Source of the DNA: Prochlorococcus sp. AG-418-C09
GTDB taxonomy: Bacteria > Cyanobacteriota > Cyanobacteriia > PCC-6307 > Cyanobiaceae
Direction of reading: 5' to 3'
Length of the DNA stretch: 64,000 bases
Assembly (NCBI GenBank): GCA_003214355.1
Contig: QCLS01000002.1
Span: 62,001 to 126,000, forward strand
Shown here: positions 1 to 16,342 of the stretch, piece after piece
Position numbering within the stretch: the stretch's first letter is position 1
Layout of the letters: every line of letters starts with the position of its first letter
Notes under the pieces: generated by a model
Told to the model about the DNA's origin: nothing
The model's database searches: none
Seen by the model: only the letters and a program-made list of their open reading frames with translations
Program-made: the position numbers and the translations under genes

Positions 1-26
1 AATAAATTGAACAACTCATTTTCATA

Positions 27-1418
27 ATGAATAATAATAAATATGAGTTAATTGAAAGAATAAATTCTTTAAAGGAAAAAGTTGCTTCTGGGAATACGAC
101 CAGCTATGAATGGCGAATTGAGCAAATAAAAAGAATTGATCTGTTACTGGAAGAAAATAAATCAAGAATTATAAACGCTCTTTTTAGCGATCTTGGCAAA
201 TCAAAGGTTGAAGCCTTATCTGAAATACTTCTGGTTAAAGAAGAAATTAATTTATTCAGAAGGGAATTACAAAAATGGATGAAGCCAAGATTAATTAATA
301 CACCTATTTATCTTTTCCCTTCTTCCTCAAGCATAATTTATGAACCTCTTGGATGTGTACTAATTCTAGGTCCCTACAATTATCCTCTTTTATACATATT
401 GAAACCTTTAGTAAATATTTTTGCAGCTGGTAATACGGCAATTATAAAACCTTCTGAAAAATGTATCCAAACTTCGAAGTTAATCAAAGATTTAACAAAA
501 AAATACTTTGAGAGTGACACACTTATTACTGTTGAAGGGGGATATGAAGAGGCTGTAACGCTTGCAAATCAAGACTTTGATCACATCTTCTTTACTGGTA
601 GCAGCAAAACTGGTAAATCAATTATGAAATCCGCCGCTAAAAACTTAACGCCAGTTACTCTTGAACTAAGTGGAACTAACCCAGTAATTGTTTTCAAAAA
701 TACAAATTTAAAAATTACTGCTAAGCGATTAGTTTGGGGCAAGTTCTTAAACTCTGGACAATCATGTATGGCACCTAATCACATTTTTGTAGATGAAAGT
801 ATAAAAGACGACCTTATTAGAGAAATAAAAAATTCAATAATAGAATTTTATGGTAAAGATCCTCTCAAATCAAAAGATTTATCAAAGCTAGAAGAAAAGA
901 ATTTCATAAGAAGTCTATCAATTCTCAAGAAAGCTAAAAATAAAGATCAGATTATTTATGGCGGAGATTTTAATGAAAAACAATTTAAAATTTCCCCAAC
1001 TATTTTGGAAATTGAAAAAGGGAAAGACTCCCTAATTAAAGAAGAGTTATTTAGTTCAATCTTGCCCATTCTAGTATTTAATGATGTGGAATCTATTTTG
1101 AAATTAATTCAAAAATCCCCTAAACCTCTAGCAATTTATATATTTGGAGGTAATAAAATCTTACATAAAAGGATTTCCGAAATGACAAGTTCAGGGTCAA
1201 TTTGTATAAACGATGTAATTATTCCTGTAATTACATCTAATTTGCCATTTGGAGGGGTAGGAAAAAGTGGTATTGGTAAATTCCATGGAGAAGAAGGATT
1301 TAAGAATTTCTCCAATCAAAAATCAATAACTCGCAGAGGGACTTTTCTTGATGTAGTACTTAGATATCCTCCATATGCAAGGATAACTAATATTATGAAT
1401 TTTATTTTTAAGATTTAA
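27..1418 (+). CDS. Aldehyde dehydrogenase family protein
   Basis: 463-aa ORF with ALDH motifs (EPLGCVLILGPYNYPL, FTGSSKTGKSI, VTLELSGTNPVIV, NSGQSCMAPNH, PFGGVGKSGIG). Confidence 0.93.
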   Translation: MNNNKYELIERINSLKEKVASGNTTSYEWRIEQIKRIDLLLEENKSRIINALFSDLGKSKVEALSEILLVKEEINLFRRELQKWMKPRLINTPIYLFPSSSSIIYEPLGCVLILGPYNYPLLYILKPLVNIFAAGNTAIIKPSEKCIQTSKLIKDLTKKYFESDTLITVEGGYEEAVTLANQDFDHIFFTGSSKTGKSIMKSAAKNLTPVTLELSGTNPVIVFKNTNLKITAKRLVWGKFLNSGQSCMAPNHIFVDESIKDDLIREIKNSIIEFYGKDPLKSKDLSKLEEKNFIRSLSILKKAKNKDQIIYGGDFNEKQFKISPTILEIEKGKDSLIKEELFSSILPILVFNDVESILKLIQKSPKPLAIYIFGGNKILHKRISEMTSSGSICINDVIIPVITSNLPFGGVGKSGIGKFHGEEGFKNFSNQKSITRRGTFLDVVLRYPPYARITNIMNFIFKI

Positions 1419-1481
1419 TTCATTAATTTGATTTTTCTAGTGCAGGGTTTTAACAAATAAATAGTATCTTCTAAAGCCTTT

Positions 1482-2189
1482 ATGAGACTTAAAAACATAA
1501 TAATCTTATTTTTTATATGCTTCTCGGATTTCCGGCTTGTAGGAGCCCAGCTTATAACCTCCGAAATCAAGGAGTCAAATGGAAATCTGGATTTAATTAC
1601 TAATGATATGAATAGAGTTAAAGTTCATATAGTAAAAGAGGGAGACACTCTCTCAAGTATCTCAGAACTTTATTCAATAGATAAACAATTTATCATAGAA
1701 GCTAATAATCTAGAAAATGAAAATTATATATACATTGGCCAGAATCTAAAAATTACAGATCATAATGAAACCGTAATTCAGCAAAATTTTCACGAAGTGA
1801 AGAAAGGTGATAGTTTGACTGAAATTTCAATAATATATGGCATATCTATTAAAGACCTAATAGAAATTAATAACCTAGATAATCCAAACTCACTTAAGGT
1901 TGGTTCAAAACTAATTTTAAACAAAAATTATTCCGAAATAAATGAGATAGAAATATTAAACGATTTAGAAAGTCTTATCTATGGTCCACTTCAAATTAAT
2001 CCAGATTCATTAATAATCAAAAAAAATAAACGATTATTAAATGCTATTCATTCAAATGGAAAAGAACTTATAATCGCTCTTCAATGCGAAAATAATCAAA
2101 TTGATGTAAGAAAGAAAGGTCAAAAGTGGCAAGGTTGGGAAGAAGCAGAGAAGGATTTCGAAATACGGCTATTAAAAGATTACTGTTAA
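1482..2189 (+). CDS. Secreted/envelope protein with two LysM domains
   Basis: Hydrophobic N-terminus then two LysM repeats (HIVKEGDTLSSISELYSIDKQFIIEANNL; HEVKKGDSLTEISIIYGISIKDLIEINNL). Confidence 0.85.
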   Translation: MRLKNIIILFFICFSDFRLVGAQLITSEIKESNGNLDLITNDMNRVKVHIVKEGDTLSSISELYSIDKQFIIEANNLENENYIYIGQNLKITDHNETVIQQNFHEVKKGDSLTEISIIYGISIKDLIEINNLDNPNSLKVGSKLILNKNYSEINEIEILNDLESLIYGPLQINPDSLIIKKNKRLLNAIHSNGKELIIALQCENNQIDVRKKGQKWQGWEEAEKDFEIRLLKDYC

Positions 2190-2275
2190 AGAATTTTTTT
2201 AATTAACATCTGTGAATAATACTGCTGTAAATATACTTTTATGAGTTATTGTCTTACTAGATAAAGATTAATCTA

Positions 2276-2485
2276 ATGACAATTTCTAGAGGAGACCTAG
2301 TTCGTATTAAAAGGCCAGAATCCTATTGGTACAATGAGATTGGTAAAGTTGCATCAGTTGATACCTCAGGTATTAAATACAACTGTGTTGTTAGATTTGA
2401 GAAAGTAAACTATAACGGTATCAGTGGTACTGATGGGGGGCAAAATACAAATAATTTTGCAGAAAGCGAATTAGAATTAGCATAA
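2276..2485 (+). CDS. psaE: Photosystem I reaction center subunit IV (PsaE)
   Basis: 69 aa; [27 protein letters not shown]...[12 protein letters not shown]-like PsaE pattern ending NNFAESEL. Confidence 0.96.
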   Translation: MTISRGDLVRIKRPESYWYNEIGKVASVDTSGIKYNCVVRFEKVNYNGISGTDGGQNTNNFAESELELA

Positions 2486-2489
2486 AGAT

Positions 2490-3374
2490 TTGCCAGAACT
2501 TCCTGAAGTTGAGACAGTAAGAAAAGGGTTAGAAAAAAAACTTAATTTTTTTGTCATCAAGCGAATAGATATTCTTAGATCGTCAACTGTATCTTTTCCA
2601 AAAGAACAAGAGAACTTCATAGACGGTTTATTAAACTCATTAGTTTTTAAATGGCACAGAAGAGGTAAATATTTAATAGCTGAATTAAAAAAGTCTAATA
2701 AAAAAAATCATTATTCTTTAGAAAATGAGCGATTCACTCAAAATAATGGTTATTTAGTTGTACACCTTAGAATGACAGGATACTTTAATTGGTTTGAGAA
2801 ACCTAATCCTCCATGTAAACATACCAGAATAAGATTTTTCGATCAAAACGATAATGAACTCAGGTTTATTGATATGAGAAGTTTTGGAAAAGTTTGGTGG
2901 ATAAATAACAAACTAGTCCCTGGGAAAATCATTAAAGGACTAGGTTCTTTAGGCCCCGAACCTTTTTCTAAGGAGTTTAATTTCAATTACTTAAAAGAAC
3001 AATTCTCAAAAAGAAAAAAGTCTATAAAATCAGTTTTGCTTGATCAAACAATTATTGCTGGTATTGGAAATATTTATGCTGATGAAAGTCTTTATGAAGC
3101 TGGAATATCTCCTTTCCGACAAGCAAAAAAAATTAAGAATGAAGAATTGATTAAATTAAGAAGCTCGGTAATTGAAGTCTTAAAAAAAAGTATTGGATCT
3201 GGCGGAACTACCTTTAGTGATTTCAGAGATATTGAAGGTTCAAATGGAAATTATTCAATGCAAGCGAATGTCTACAGAAGAACAGGAGAAAAATGTCATA
3301 GATGTTCTAATTTGATAGAAAGAAATAAAATAGCTGGAAGGAGTACTCATTGGTGTCGTAATTGCCAAAAATAA
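2490..3374 (+). CDS. mutM: Formamidopyrimidine-DNA glycosylase (TTG start)
   Basis: [15 protein letters not shown]-terminus and C-terminal zinc finger [25 protein letters not shown]. Confidence 0.96.
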   Translation: MPELPEVETVRKGLEKKLNFFVIKRIDILRSSTVSFPKEQENFIDGLLNSLVFKWHRRGKYLIAELKKSNKKNHYSLENERFTQNNGYLVVHLRMTGYFNWFEKPNPPCKHTRIRFFDQNDNELRFIDMRSFGKVWWINNKLVPGKIIKGLGSLGPEPFSKEFNFNYLKEQFSKRKKSIKSVLLDQTIIAGIGNIYADESLYEAGISPFRQAKKIKNEELIKLRSSVIEVLKKSIGSGGTTFSDFRDIEGSNGNYSMQANVYRRTGEKCHRCSNLIERNKIAGRSTHWCRNCQK

Positions 3375-3375
3375 A

Positions 3376-3403
3376 AAGGGATTAGCATTAATACTAATCC
3401 CTT
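3376..3403. terminator. Bidirectional intrinsic terminator between mutM and the convergent rRNA operon
   Basis: AAGGGATTAG-cattaata-CTAATCCCTT, perfect 10-bp inverted repeat followed by AAAATTTTTT. Confidence 0.85.
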
Positions 3404-3413
3404 AAAATTTTTT

Positions 3414-3531
3414 ACCTGGCATTGAGCTATTTTCTCAAGGGGCTACCCCCTAAATATTTTCGCCGCTTATGCGTTTCACAACCGAGTTCGAGATGGATCG
3501 GAGTGGTTCCACATCGCCATGAACACCAGGA
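3414..3531 (-). rRNA. rrf: 5S ribosomal RNA
   Basis: Reverse complement begins TCCTGGTGTTCATGGCGATGTGGAACCACTCCGATCCATCTCGAACTCGG...; position downstream of 23S. Confidence 0.92.
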
Positions 3532-3591
3532 TAGTAGAACCTTGAGAACTGCATAGAAATAAATTATAAAGTCAATAAAAAGAGTTTATTA

Positions 3592-6466
<2,875 letters not shown>

Positions 6467-6731
6467 ATAACTTCAAAAAATTGAAGCATCAGCTCAATAG
6501 AATTGTTATTAATGCATTTGCACCAATAATAAATCTGCATCATTTAGATGCTTATTGTCTTTAAAAAATAATCTATGCAGTTGTCAAGGTTCTCTGAAAA
6601 CAAAGAATTAAAGAAATTCTATGAGTCCAGCATCTTATTAATTAAGGTAATAGGAGGCTAGATACGTTCAGATAAATTAAGGGGCACACAACCATAAAAT
6701 TTCCTACTTTATTGAAAGAGGTGGTATTCAG

Positions 6732-6804
6732 TGGAGGTAAGCGGACTCGAACCGCTGACATCCTGCTTGCAAAGCAGGCGCTCTACCAACTGAGCTATAC
6801 CCCC
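6732..6804 (-). tRNA. tRNA-Ala (anticodon TGC)
   Basis: Cloverleaf on minus strand, anticodon loop CTTGCAA (CCTGCTTGCAAAGCAGG), in the 16S-23S spacer. Confidence 0.95.
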
Positions 6805-6816
6805 AACATAGAGATA

Positions 6817-6890
<74 letters not shown>

Positions 6891-7012
6891 AGGAAAAGTA
6901 ATGGGTGTGACCTAGAAAACTTAGAAACTGAAATCTTCAAAATATAGAAGACCTGAGATACCGATCGACCTAAGGTGACAAAATTATAAATTAAACATTT
7001 TGTTGTCTCCCT

Positions 7013-8503
<1,491 letters not shown>

Positions 8504-9123
8504 AAATCCTTTTGTAATTAATTAAAATTACTCAATTTGATTTGCTTATCCCAAATATGTAAATTGATTCACAAAATTTAGTATTAGCTTCCTTAAAAGT
8601 AAATCTAAGGAATTAAGAGTGCACAAAAAGTTTTTTTGTGACTTTCCAGGATCTCAGATCCGTTGGTCATCAAAACTTTATTGAGAAAAATCCCAAGTTA
8701 GGAATTGATAACATTTTTATATTCTTGACGGGACCTCACACCTTTATTGAAATTACATCCATTCAGAAATTAAAAAAATTAATTTCGTTATGGACACAAT
8801 AAAAGCGTCAGTTCCTAAGTTTAAATTTTCTAGGTGCAAAGTTTGACTTAAAAATAAATCAAACTATTTTGAGGGAGAATCCCTCTGCTGGTTAAAGATT
8901 ATGATTTAATCAAGATCTTCAAACTACTCATAAAATTTATCAAAGATATTCATCTAGATAAATTTTGAGCGGTGCAAAAAAAATATTTGTGCCCAGAAGA
9001 AAATTTTAGACCATCAATATATGATTGTGCAACCATTAATACATATTTTTTTTATTAATTTCTTTTTGCTTTCAATTCTCAGTTCACGAAGTAGGCTGTA
9101 AATAGAGGGAATTTACATAAAAA

Positions 9124-10563
9124 ATGGCCGAAAGATTTAGTCAAAAAAATTTAAGAGTCCGTCCTAGTTCAGATGAAGACAAAATTGTAACAAATGCAAA
9201 AGAACATTTTGAAAAGACTTTAGTCGAGATTTCAGGTGAAATTGTTGGAAGTGTAGCAGCATTAGAACATCCTACAAAAAACAAAAAACTAAATTACGGC
9301 GAAATATTTTTAAGGGATAATGTTCCTGTGATGATTTACCTTTTAACACAGAAAAGATATGAAATAGTTAGAAAGTTTCTGAGTGTTTGCTTAGATTTAC
9401 AAAGCACAAGCTATCAGACCAGAGGAGTATTTCCAACAAGTTTTGTTGAAGAAAAAGGTGAATTAATAGGAGATTATGGTCAAAGATCCATTGGGAGAAT
9501 AACTTCTGCAGACGCAAGTCTCTGGTGGCCAATCTTATGTTGGCTTTATGTAAAAAAGAGTGGAGATAAATCTTTTGGCAAAAGTCAAGGAGTTCAAAGA
9601 GCTATTCAGCTTCTACTTGATCTTGTGTTACATCCAACTTTAGAGGGTACCCCTGTTTTATTTGTTCCAGATTGTGCATTTATGATCGACAGACCCATGG
9701 ATGTCTGGGGGGCACCTTTGGAAGTTGAAGTTTTACTCCATGGTTGTTTGAAGAGTTGTATAAAATTAATGGAATTAAGCCGCGAAGATCACGTGAGCAG
9801 ACTACTAGATCAAAGATTAATCCTCACAAGGCAATGGGTAGAAGATTTAAGAAACTTCCTTTTGAAGCACTATTGGGTAACAAGTAAAACCATGCAAATT
9901 TTGAGAAGAAGACCCACAGAACAATATGGCGATGATCAGCACTACAATGAATTCAATGTTCAGCCCCAAGTAGTGCCTTCATGGCTTCAAGACTGGCTTG
10001 AGAATAGAGGTGGATATTTAATTGGGAACATAAGAACAGGGAGACCTGATTTTAGATTTTATAGTTTAGGTAATTCGCTAGCTTGCATGTTTAGTGTTTT
10101 ACCCGCAGCGGAACAAAGGGCCTTATTCAGATTAGTTTTGCATAATAGGCAACATTTAATGGCACAAATGCCAATGAGGATTTGTCACCCACATATGGAT
10201 GTGGAAGAATGGCAAAACAAAACTGGATCGGATCCAAAAAATTGGCCATGGAGTTATCACAATGGAGGTCACTGGCCAAGCCTTCTTTGGTTTTTTGCAT
10301 CATCAGTCCTATTACATCAAAAAAGATATCCATCTGAAGACGTCATATTAATGGAGGAAATGCGATCATTAATTGAAGAATCTTACTGGTGCCAGTTAAA
10401 TCAACTCCCTAAACAAGAATGGGCAGAGTATTTTGACGGTCCAACAGGGACTTGGGTGGGGCAACAATCCAGAACGTATCAAACATGGACAATTGTAGGT
10501 TTTTTACTTATGAATTATTTCTTAAGAGAAGGGGCTGATGATATTGATATGTTGAATATTTAA
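9124..10563 (+). CDS. Neutral/alkaline invertase (glycoside hydrolase family 100)
   Basis: 479 aa; FLRDNVPVMIYLL, GQRSIGRITSADASLWWPILCW, IDRPMDVWGAPLEVEVLL, WPWSYHNGGHWPSLLW. Confidence 0.9.
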   Translation: MAERFSQKNLRVRPSSDEDKIVTNAKEHFEKTLVEISGEIVGSVAALEHPTKNKKLNYGEIFLRDNVPVMIYLLTQKRYEIVRKFLSVCLDLQSTSYQTRGVFPTSFVEEKGELIGDYGQRSIGRITSADASLWWPILCWLYVKKSGDKSFGKSQGVQRAIQLLLDLVLHPTLEGTPVLFVPDCAFMIDRPMDVWGAPLEVEVLLHGCLKSCIKLMELSREDHVSRLLDQRLILTRQWVEDLRNFLLKHYWVTSKTMQILRRRPTEQYGDDQHYNEFNVQPQVVPSWLQDWLENRGGYLIGNIRTGRPDFRFYSLGNSLACMFSVLPAAEQRALFRLVLHNRQHLMAQMPMRICHPHMDVEEWQNKTGSDPKNWPWSYHNGGHWPSLLWFFASSVLLHQKRYPSEDVILMEEMRSLIEESYWCQLNQLPKQEWAEYFDGPTGTWVGQQSRTYQTWTIVGFLLMNYFLREGADDIDMLNI

Positions 10564-10564
10564 A

Positions 10565-11047
10565 TTAAAAGAGTCCTAAGGTCAATGATTTATCAATAGG
10601 TAAACAAGCACCTATACCTAAGTATATTGTTAGAAAAGTCCCAAATAAAAATACTGACATTGCTATTGGTCTTCTGAAAGGGTTGGAAAACTTATTAACA
10701 TTTTCAATAAAAGGTAATATCATAAGGCCTAAAGGAATTAAAGTCTGAAGGGCTATACCAAGTAATTTGTTTGGTACAACTCTTAGAATTTGGAACACTG
10801 GGTAAAGGTACCACTCAGGTAATATTTCGAGGGGAGTTGCAAAAGGATTAGCTTTGTCACCTAGCATTGCAGGGTCTAGAACAGCAAGACCTACCACGCA
10901 TGCAATCGTTCCTAAAATTACTACTGGAAATATATAAAGCAGATCATTTGGCCAAGCAGGTTCTCCATAATAATTATGACCCATACCTTTTGCTAATTTT
11001 GCTCTCAGCTTAGGATCTGACAAGTCTGGCTTTTTGAGTGTAGACAT
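10565..11047 (-). CDS. petD: Cytochrome b6-f complex subunit IV
   Basis: [46 protein letters not shown]. Confidence 0.98.
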
Positions 11048-11078
11048 AATCTTTTAAAGTTAATTTTATTTTAATGGG

Positions 11079-11735
11079 TTATAAGGGTCCTGAAATGCCT
11101 TGTTTACGAATCATAAGAAAATGCATCAACATAAATACAGCTAGAGACCATGGAAGAACAAAAGTATGGAGGCTATAAAATCTGGTTAAAGTTGATTGAC
11201 CGACGCTTTCACCTCCTCTTAGAAGTTCAACCATGAAATCGCCAATTACTGGAATTGCGGCAGGAACTCCAGAGACAATCTTAACTGCCCAGTAACCTAC
11301 CTGATCCCAAGGCAGTGAATATCCAGTAACACCAAAAGCTACGGTTATTACTGCCATTACAACTCCTGTTACCCAAGTAAGTTCTCTTGGCCTCTTAAAG
11401 CCTCCTGTTAAATAAACCCTAAAAACGTGAAGTATTAGCATTAACACCATCATAGAAGCGCTCCATCTATGAACTGACCTAATCAACCATCCAAAACTCA
11501 CATCAGTCATCAGGTAACTTACTGAACTATAAGCTTGCGTTACGGTTGGCTTATAGTAAAAAGTCATTGCAAAACCTGTTGCAAATTGAATTAGGAAGCA
11601 TACTAAAGTTATGCCTCCTAAGCAATAAAATATATTGACATGGGGGGGAACGTACTTTGAAGTTACGTCGTCAGTTATGTCCTGAATTTCAAGTCTTTCT
11701 TGAAACCAGTCGTAAACTGATGAAGAATTCGCCAT
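11079..11735 (-). CDS. petB: Cytochrome b6
   Basis: [44 protein letters not shown]...; the track ORF (to 11777) probably over-extends the N-terminus. Confidence 0.97.
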   Translation of the reverse strand: MANSSSVYDWFQERLEIQDITDDVTSKYVPPHVNIFYCLGGITLVCFLIQFATGFAMTFYYKPTVTQAYSSVSYLMTDVSFGWLIRSVHRWSASMMVLMLILHVFRVYLTGGFKRPRELTWVTGVVMAVITVAFGVTGYSLPWDQVGYWAVKIVSGVPAAIPVIGDFMVELLRGGESVGQSTLTRFYSLHTFVLPWSLAVFMLMHFLMIRKQGISGPL

Positions 11736-11786
11736 CCTTAAAAAAAAAAGCTTTGATACTAGGAGCTTACTTAACAAATCACTAAT

Positions 11787-13103
11787 TTGGTGTTAACACT
11801 TAACCCAATGCCTTCAACTTTTAACAAAATTTTATTATTTAAAAAATTGATCATGGGCTTCATGATCATAATTTTAACGACTACGAATCTTATTATTACC
11901 GACGTTCAGGCACTAAGTGATAGCAAGCAAATAGTGCTTGATGCCTGGACTCTTGTTAACGAGGGCTTTTATGATCCTGAAAAGTTTAATGAGATTGGGT
12001 GGAAGAAAATAAGGCAAAAAACACTACAAAAACAAATTGAATCAACTGAGGAGGCTTATTTAGCAATTGAAGACATGTTAAAGCCTTTAGATGATCCTTA
12101 TACAAGATTATTAAGGCCTAAAGATTATGAATTATTAAAATCTAGTAATCTTGGTAGTGAAATAAATGGAGTAGGTATTCAATTAGGGACAGACGAAACT
12201 ACTGGTGCAATAAAAGTTATATCAACTTTAGGCGGCTCTCCTGCCGAAGAAGCAGGGATTTTATCAGGTGATCTTATTGAGGCAGTGAATGGACAATTGA
12301 CATCAGAATTAGGCCTGGCCAATACAGCTTCAAAATTAAGAGGAGAAAAGGGGACTAAAGTACTAGTAATGATATCCTCAGATGGAGTAACTAAAGAAAT
12401 TGACTTAGAAAGAAGATCTGTAGACCTTAGACCGGTAAGGACAAAAAGGTTAAGAGAAGAAGCTCATACAATTGGTTATTTAAGAATCACACAATTTAGT
12501 GAGAGTGTTCCCAAAAGAATAGAAGAAGCTCTAGTTGAACTTCAGGAGAAAGAGGTTGAAGCAATTATTCTTGATCTGAGGAATAATTCTGGAGGATTAG
12601 TTAGCTCGGGCATTGCTGTAGCAGATTCATTTCTTGATGAGAGTCTCATTGTTGAGACTCAGAATAGAAACGGGATTAAGGATTCTATAGTCTCTCAAAC
12701 GGCTTCTTTATTTGAAGGACCAATGGTTACCTTGGTTAACAAAGGTACAGCCAGCGCTAGCGAAATACTTGCGGGTGCTTTGCAAGACAATGAAAGATCA
12801 GTATTAATAGGGAAGCAAACTTATGGTAAGGGTGTAATTCAGTCCTTAAAAAGCCTTAATGAAACAAGTGGAATAGCAATTACGGTAGCAAGCTATCTAA
12901 CGCCGAATGGGAACAATATTCAAGATAGAGGAATCACACCTGATGTTATTTTAGATTTACCTGAAGCTCAAGATTTCGGCAATTCTGAAGACACCTGGTT
13001 AAAAAATGCAGAAATTTATCTAACATCTATCTTGGATATCGATGAAGAATCAAATAATAAATTGAACTTAGATTTAGAGATAATTACAACTGATGTTGAC
13101 TGA
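11787..13103 (+). CDS. ctpA: Carboxyl-terminal processing protease (S41, PDZ-containing)
   Basis: PDZ region plus [35 protein letters not shown] catalytic motifs; signal-like N-terminus. Confidence 0.93.
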   Translation: MVLTLNPMPSTFNKILLFKKLIMGFMIIILTTTNLIITDVQALSDSKQIVLDAWTLVNEGFYDPEKFNEIGWKKIRQKTLQKQIESTEEAYLAIEDMLKPLDDPYTRLLRPKDYELLKSSNLGSEINGVGIQLGTDETTGAIKVISTLGGSPAEEAGILSGDLIEAVNGQLTSELGLANTASKLRGEKGTKVLVMISSDGVTKEIDLERRSVDLRPVRTKRLREEAHTIGYLRITQFSESVPKRIEEALVELQEKEVEAIILDLRNNSGGLVSSGIAVADSFLDESLIVETQNRNGIKDSIVSQTASLFEGPMVTLVNKGTASASEILAGALQDNERSVLIGKQTYGKGVIQSLKSLNETSGIAITVASYLTPNGNNIQDRGITPDVILDLPEAQDFGNSEDTWLKNAEIYLTSILDIDEESNNKLNLDLEIITTDVD

Positions 13104-13117
13104 CTGATATGGATTAA

Positions 13118-14374
13118 ATGAATAAAAAAATAATCTTCCATGACCCAATTCACAAGGCAATTGTTTTAAACAAAAGCAAAGACGAAGAATTGATGATTCT
13201 TGAGTTAATTGAAACCTTTGCATTTCAGCGCCTCAGAAGAATTAAACAACTAGGTACAGCTTCATTAGTTTTTCATGGAGCAGAAGCCAGTAGATTTACT
13301 CATTCTTTAGGAGTTTTTAATGTCGCACGAAAGATTTATAACAAACTTGCTGATGAAAGAACTAATTTTAAAGACTATAAATTTGTCCTATATGGCGCAG
13401 CTTTGTTACACGATCTTGGGCATGGGCCATTTAGTCATACTAGTGAGGAAATTTTTTTACATAGGCATGAATCATGGTCCAAAAGACTTATCCAAGAATA
13501 TTCTCCTATTCAATCAATCCTGAGAAAGTATGGGGAAAATACCGTAGAACAAATCGCAGACTTATTCACTTCCAAAACCCTATTCACAAATCCAATCAAA
13601 ACACTAATAAGTAGCGAAATTGATTGTGATAGATTGGACTACTTATTACGTGATAGCTATAATACTGGAACGAAATATGGATTAGTTGATTTAGAACGAA
13701 TCATTTCTGCTCTAACCTTTGGACCTGACTCAAGCATAGCTATAAAGCCCAAAGGTGTAATGGCAATAGAGCATTTTTTAGTTCTGAGAAATATTATGTA
13801 TAGAACAATTTATAATCATAGAATTAATGAGATATGCACTTGGATCTTAGAGAAAATCATAAGTACAATTAGAAGTAAATTTAATAAGAAAATCTGGATA
13901 GATAAATATTTATATAAATGGATTCATACTCCAGAAAAACTAGATTTTGAAGAGTTCTTAGCTATTGATGATATATCACTTGGCTATCACCTAAACGTAT
14001 GGAAAGAACAAGCTCCAGAACCTATATCCACACTATGTAGAATGTTTCTCAATAGAAAACTTCTAAAAGCTTCAGATATAAGTACTCTTGACAATATAAA
14101 GAAACTTGAACTTTTGGCTTTTGCCAAAAAGAAATGTGATGAAAACAGCTTTGATTCCAATTTATTTTGTGGACTAAAAGAAAAAAAATTCAAAGGATTT
14201 GAGTCCAATAATTCCTTAAAAGTTTGGAACGGCAATTTATTTATTAATTTAGAAGATTCTTCAATTTTAATAAAAGCACTTATGAATTCTCAAAGAAGCT
14301 CTCTCATCATATATCCCGAAGTAATAAGAACACAGATTAAAGAAAAAATATCACTTTTGAAAACACTGAAATAA
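13118..14374 (+). CDS. HD-superfamily phosphohydrolase (dGTPase-like)
   Basis: RFTHSLGVFNVARKI, LLHDLGHGPFSHTSE, SSEIDCDRLDYLLRDSYNTG. Confidence 0.9.
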   Translation: MNKKIIFHDPIHKAIVLNKSKDEELMILELIETFAFQRLRRIKQLGTASLVFHGAEASRFTHSLGVFNVARKIYNKLADERTNFKDYKFVLYGAALLHDLGHGPFSHTSEEIFLHRHESWSKRLIQEYSPIQSILRKYGENTVEQIADLFTSKTLFTNPIKTLISSEIDCDRLDYLLRDSYNTGTKYGLVDLERIISALTFGPDSSIAIKPKGVMAIEHFLVLRNIMYRTIYNHRINEICTWILEKIISTIRSKFNKKIWIDKYLYKWIHTPEKLDFEEFLAIDDISLGYHLNVWKEQAPEPISTLCRMFLNRKLLKASDISTLDNIKKLELLAFAKKKCDENSFDSNLFCGLKEKKFKGFESNNSLKVWNGNLFINLEDSSILIKALMNSQRSSLIIYPEVIRTQIKEKISLLKTLK

Positions 14375-15027
14375 TGAAAATAGTTTTTGAAAATGAAAAT
14401 ACTGAAACCATTGATACAACTTTTTTCAGGTCTTTTGAAGAATGCAAAAGTACAATCATAAATAAACCTTCATCTTTAATACCCTTACGTGCATATCTAT
14501 TTACCTTCGAGATAATTCTCAGCTGCTCAAAACTAAAAGAACTTAAAACTATATTTAATTCAAGAAATATAAATTTGATAGCTATTTATACACATTCAAG
14601 AGAAACATCCATATGCGCTAACGCTTTAAAAATAAAGGCCTATTATGAACTACCGTCAAACAAATATAACCATATAAACTTTAAGCAAACAAAAAGCAAT
14701 ACTGACTATTATCACAAAGGGACAATAAGATCTGGTAATAAAATATCTTCAAACGGAAATCTTTTTATTATTGGAGATGTAAACCCAGGAGCTCAAATAT
14801 CAGCTAAAAAAAACATTTACGTATGGGGTAAATTGTGTGGTATTGCAATTGCAGGAAAAGACGGTGATGATAAATCCACAATCTCGTCACTTTACTTAAA
14901 CCCTTTGCAATTAAGGATAAATACCTCTTTGGCGATTGGTCCAAAAGAAAAACCTAATGATTTTTATCCGGAAATCGCACTTTTAGAAGGGGGAGAAATT
15001 GTTATCAAACCTCTACTAATTAAATGA
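14374..15027 (+). CDS. minC: Septum site-determining protein MinC
   Basis: C-terminal MinC beta-helix (GTIRSGNKISSNGNLFIIGDVNPGAQISAKKNIYVWGKLCGIAIAG) directly upstream of minD. Confidence 0.92.
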   Translation: MKIVFENENTETIDTTFFRSFEECKSTIINKPSSLIPLRAYLFTFEIILSCSKLKELKTIFNSRNINLIAIYTHSRETSICANALKIKAYYELPSNKYNHINFKQTKSNTDYYHKGTIRSGNKISSNGNLFIIGDVNPGAQISAKKNIYVWGKLCGIAIAGKDGDDKSTISSLYLNPLQLRINTSLAIGPKEKPNDFYPEIALLEGGEIVIKPLLIK

Positions 15028-15147
15028 AAAATAATTCAATAATTTGAAATAAATTATTCGAGTATTAATAATTTAAGAATTCCTTAATTTTTTGCATTTG
15101 TCTAGTTTAAAAACTCACTTATTATCTGTAAATATCGAGTTTTTTTT

Positions 15148-15963
15148 GTGGCGAATAAAAGTCGCACTATTTTAATTTGTTCTGGTAAGGGTGGAGTTGG
15201 GAAAACAACTCTAACTGCTAACCTCGGAATCGCCCTTGCTCATAGTGGAGCTACCACTGCAGTACTTGATGCTGACTTTGGTTTAAGGAATCTTGATCTT
15301 CTTCTAGGTCTTGAAAATCGTATTATCTATACAGCCCAAGATGTTCTTGACAATAATTGTCGTCTCGAACAAGCCTTAGTACGGCATAAACAAGAGCCAA
15401 ATTTGGCTTTATTGCCAGCAGGCGACCCAAGGATGCTGGACTGGATGAAACCAGAAGACATGAAAAGAATTAGTGATTTACTAAGTGAAAAATTTGATTA
15501 TGTCCTAATAGATTGCCCTGCTGGAGTCGAAGATGGCTTCAAAAATGCACTTGCTGGTTGCAAAGAAGCTATTGTCGTAACTAATCCAGAATTATCTGCT
15601 GTTAGAGATGCAGATAGAGTTGTGGGTATATTGAACACATGCGACGTAGAACCTATCCAACTTGTCATAAACAGAGTAAGACCTAATATGATGGCCAATC
15701 AAGAAATGCTCTCAATTGAAGATGTCACTGGTATACTCTCATTACCATTGCTAGGAATAGTTTTGGAAGATGAGCAGGTTATTATTAGTACTAATAGAGG
15801 GGAGCCATTAACATTATCTGGAAAGAAATCTCCGGCTTCTAAATGCTATATCAATGTTTCTCAAAGACTTTCTGGTGAGGATGTTCCTGTTATTGACCCT
15901 AATAAAGAAGGGAAAAATTTTAGAGATAAATTCATGAGATTAATGCAAACAAAGATTTTCTAA
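15148..15963 (+). CDS. minD: Septum site-determining ATPase MinD
   Basis: [22 protein letters not shown] deviant Walker [21 protein letters not shown]. Confidence 0.97.
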   Translation: MANKSRTILICSGKGGVGKTTLTANLGIALAHSGATTAVLDADFGLRNLDLLLGLENRIIYTAQDVLDNNCRLEQALVRHKQEPNLALLPAGDPRMLDWMKPEDMKRISDLLSEKFDYVLIDCPAGVEDGFKNALAGCKEAIVVTNPELSAVRDADRVVGILNTCDVEPIQLVINRVRPNMMANQEMLSIEDVTGILSLPLLGIVLEDEQVIISTNRGEPLTLSGKKSPASKCYINVSQRLSGEDVPVIDPNKEGKNFRDKFMRLMQTKIF

Positions 15964-15967
15964 AAAA

Positions 15968-16276
15968 ATGACACTAAGAGATCTTATTAACAAACTTCTA
16001 GGCAGACAACCTGCTAGTGCAAACACTGCAAGAGAAAGATTACAGCTTGTTTTAGCCCATGATAGGGTTGACATGAGTACTCTAACTACTGATCTTCTCG
16101 ACAAAATGAGGAGAGAAATATTAGACGTTGTAGCAAAATATGTAGAAATCGATTTCGAAGAAGTCGCAGTGAGTTTAGAGACAGAGGATAGAATGACTGC
16201 TTTGGTTGCCAATCTTCCAATCAAAAGAACTCTAAGCGGAGAAATAAAGTTTAAGGATTCCGAAAATAAAAAATAA
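15968..16276 (+). CDS. minE: Cell division topological specificity factor MinE
   Basis: [42 protein letters not shown]. Confidence 0.96.
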   Translation: MTLRDLINKLLGRQPASANTARERLQLVLAHDRVDMSTLTTDLLDKMRREILDVVAKYVEIDFEEVAVSLETEDRMTALVANLPIKRTLSGEIKFKDSENKK

Positions 16277-16342
16277 TTAAATTTATTAGGAATTTAAAGA
16301 AAGCTTTTATAAGATCCTTTATTTATGTAAAATAGTCCATAC

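Noticed and set aside
10127-10333. Antisense or alternate-frame ORFs inside larger CDSs (for example 10127-10333, 13320-13523, 13987-14235, 15498-15698, 15940-16224, 19550-19759, 19699-19899, 22760-22954, 40925-41413)
   Set aside because: Overlap strongly supported genes and show no recognisable protein features; expected by chance in AT-rich DNA.
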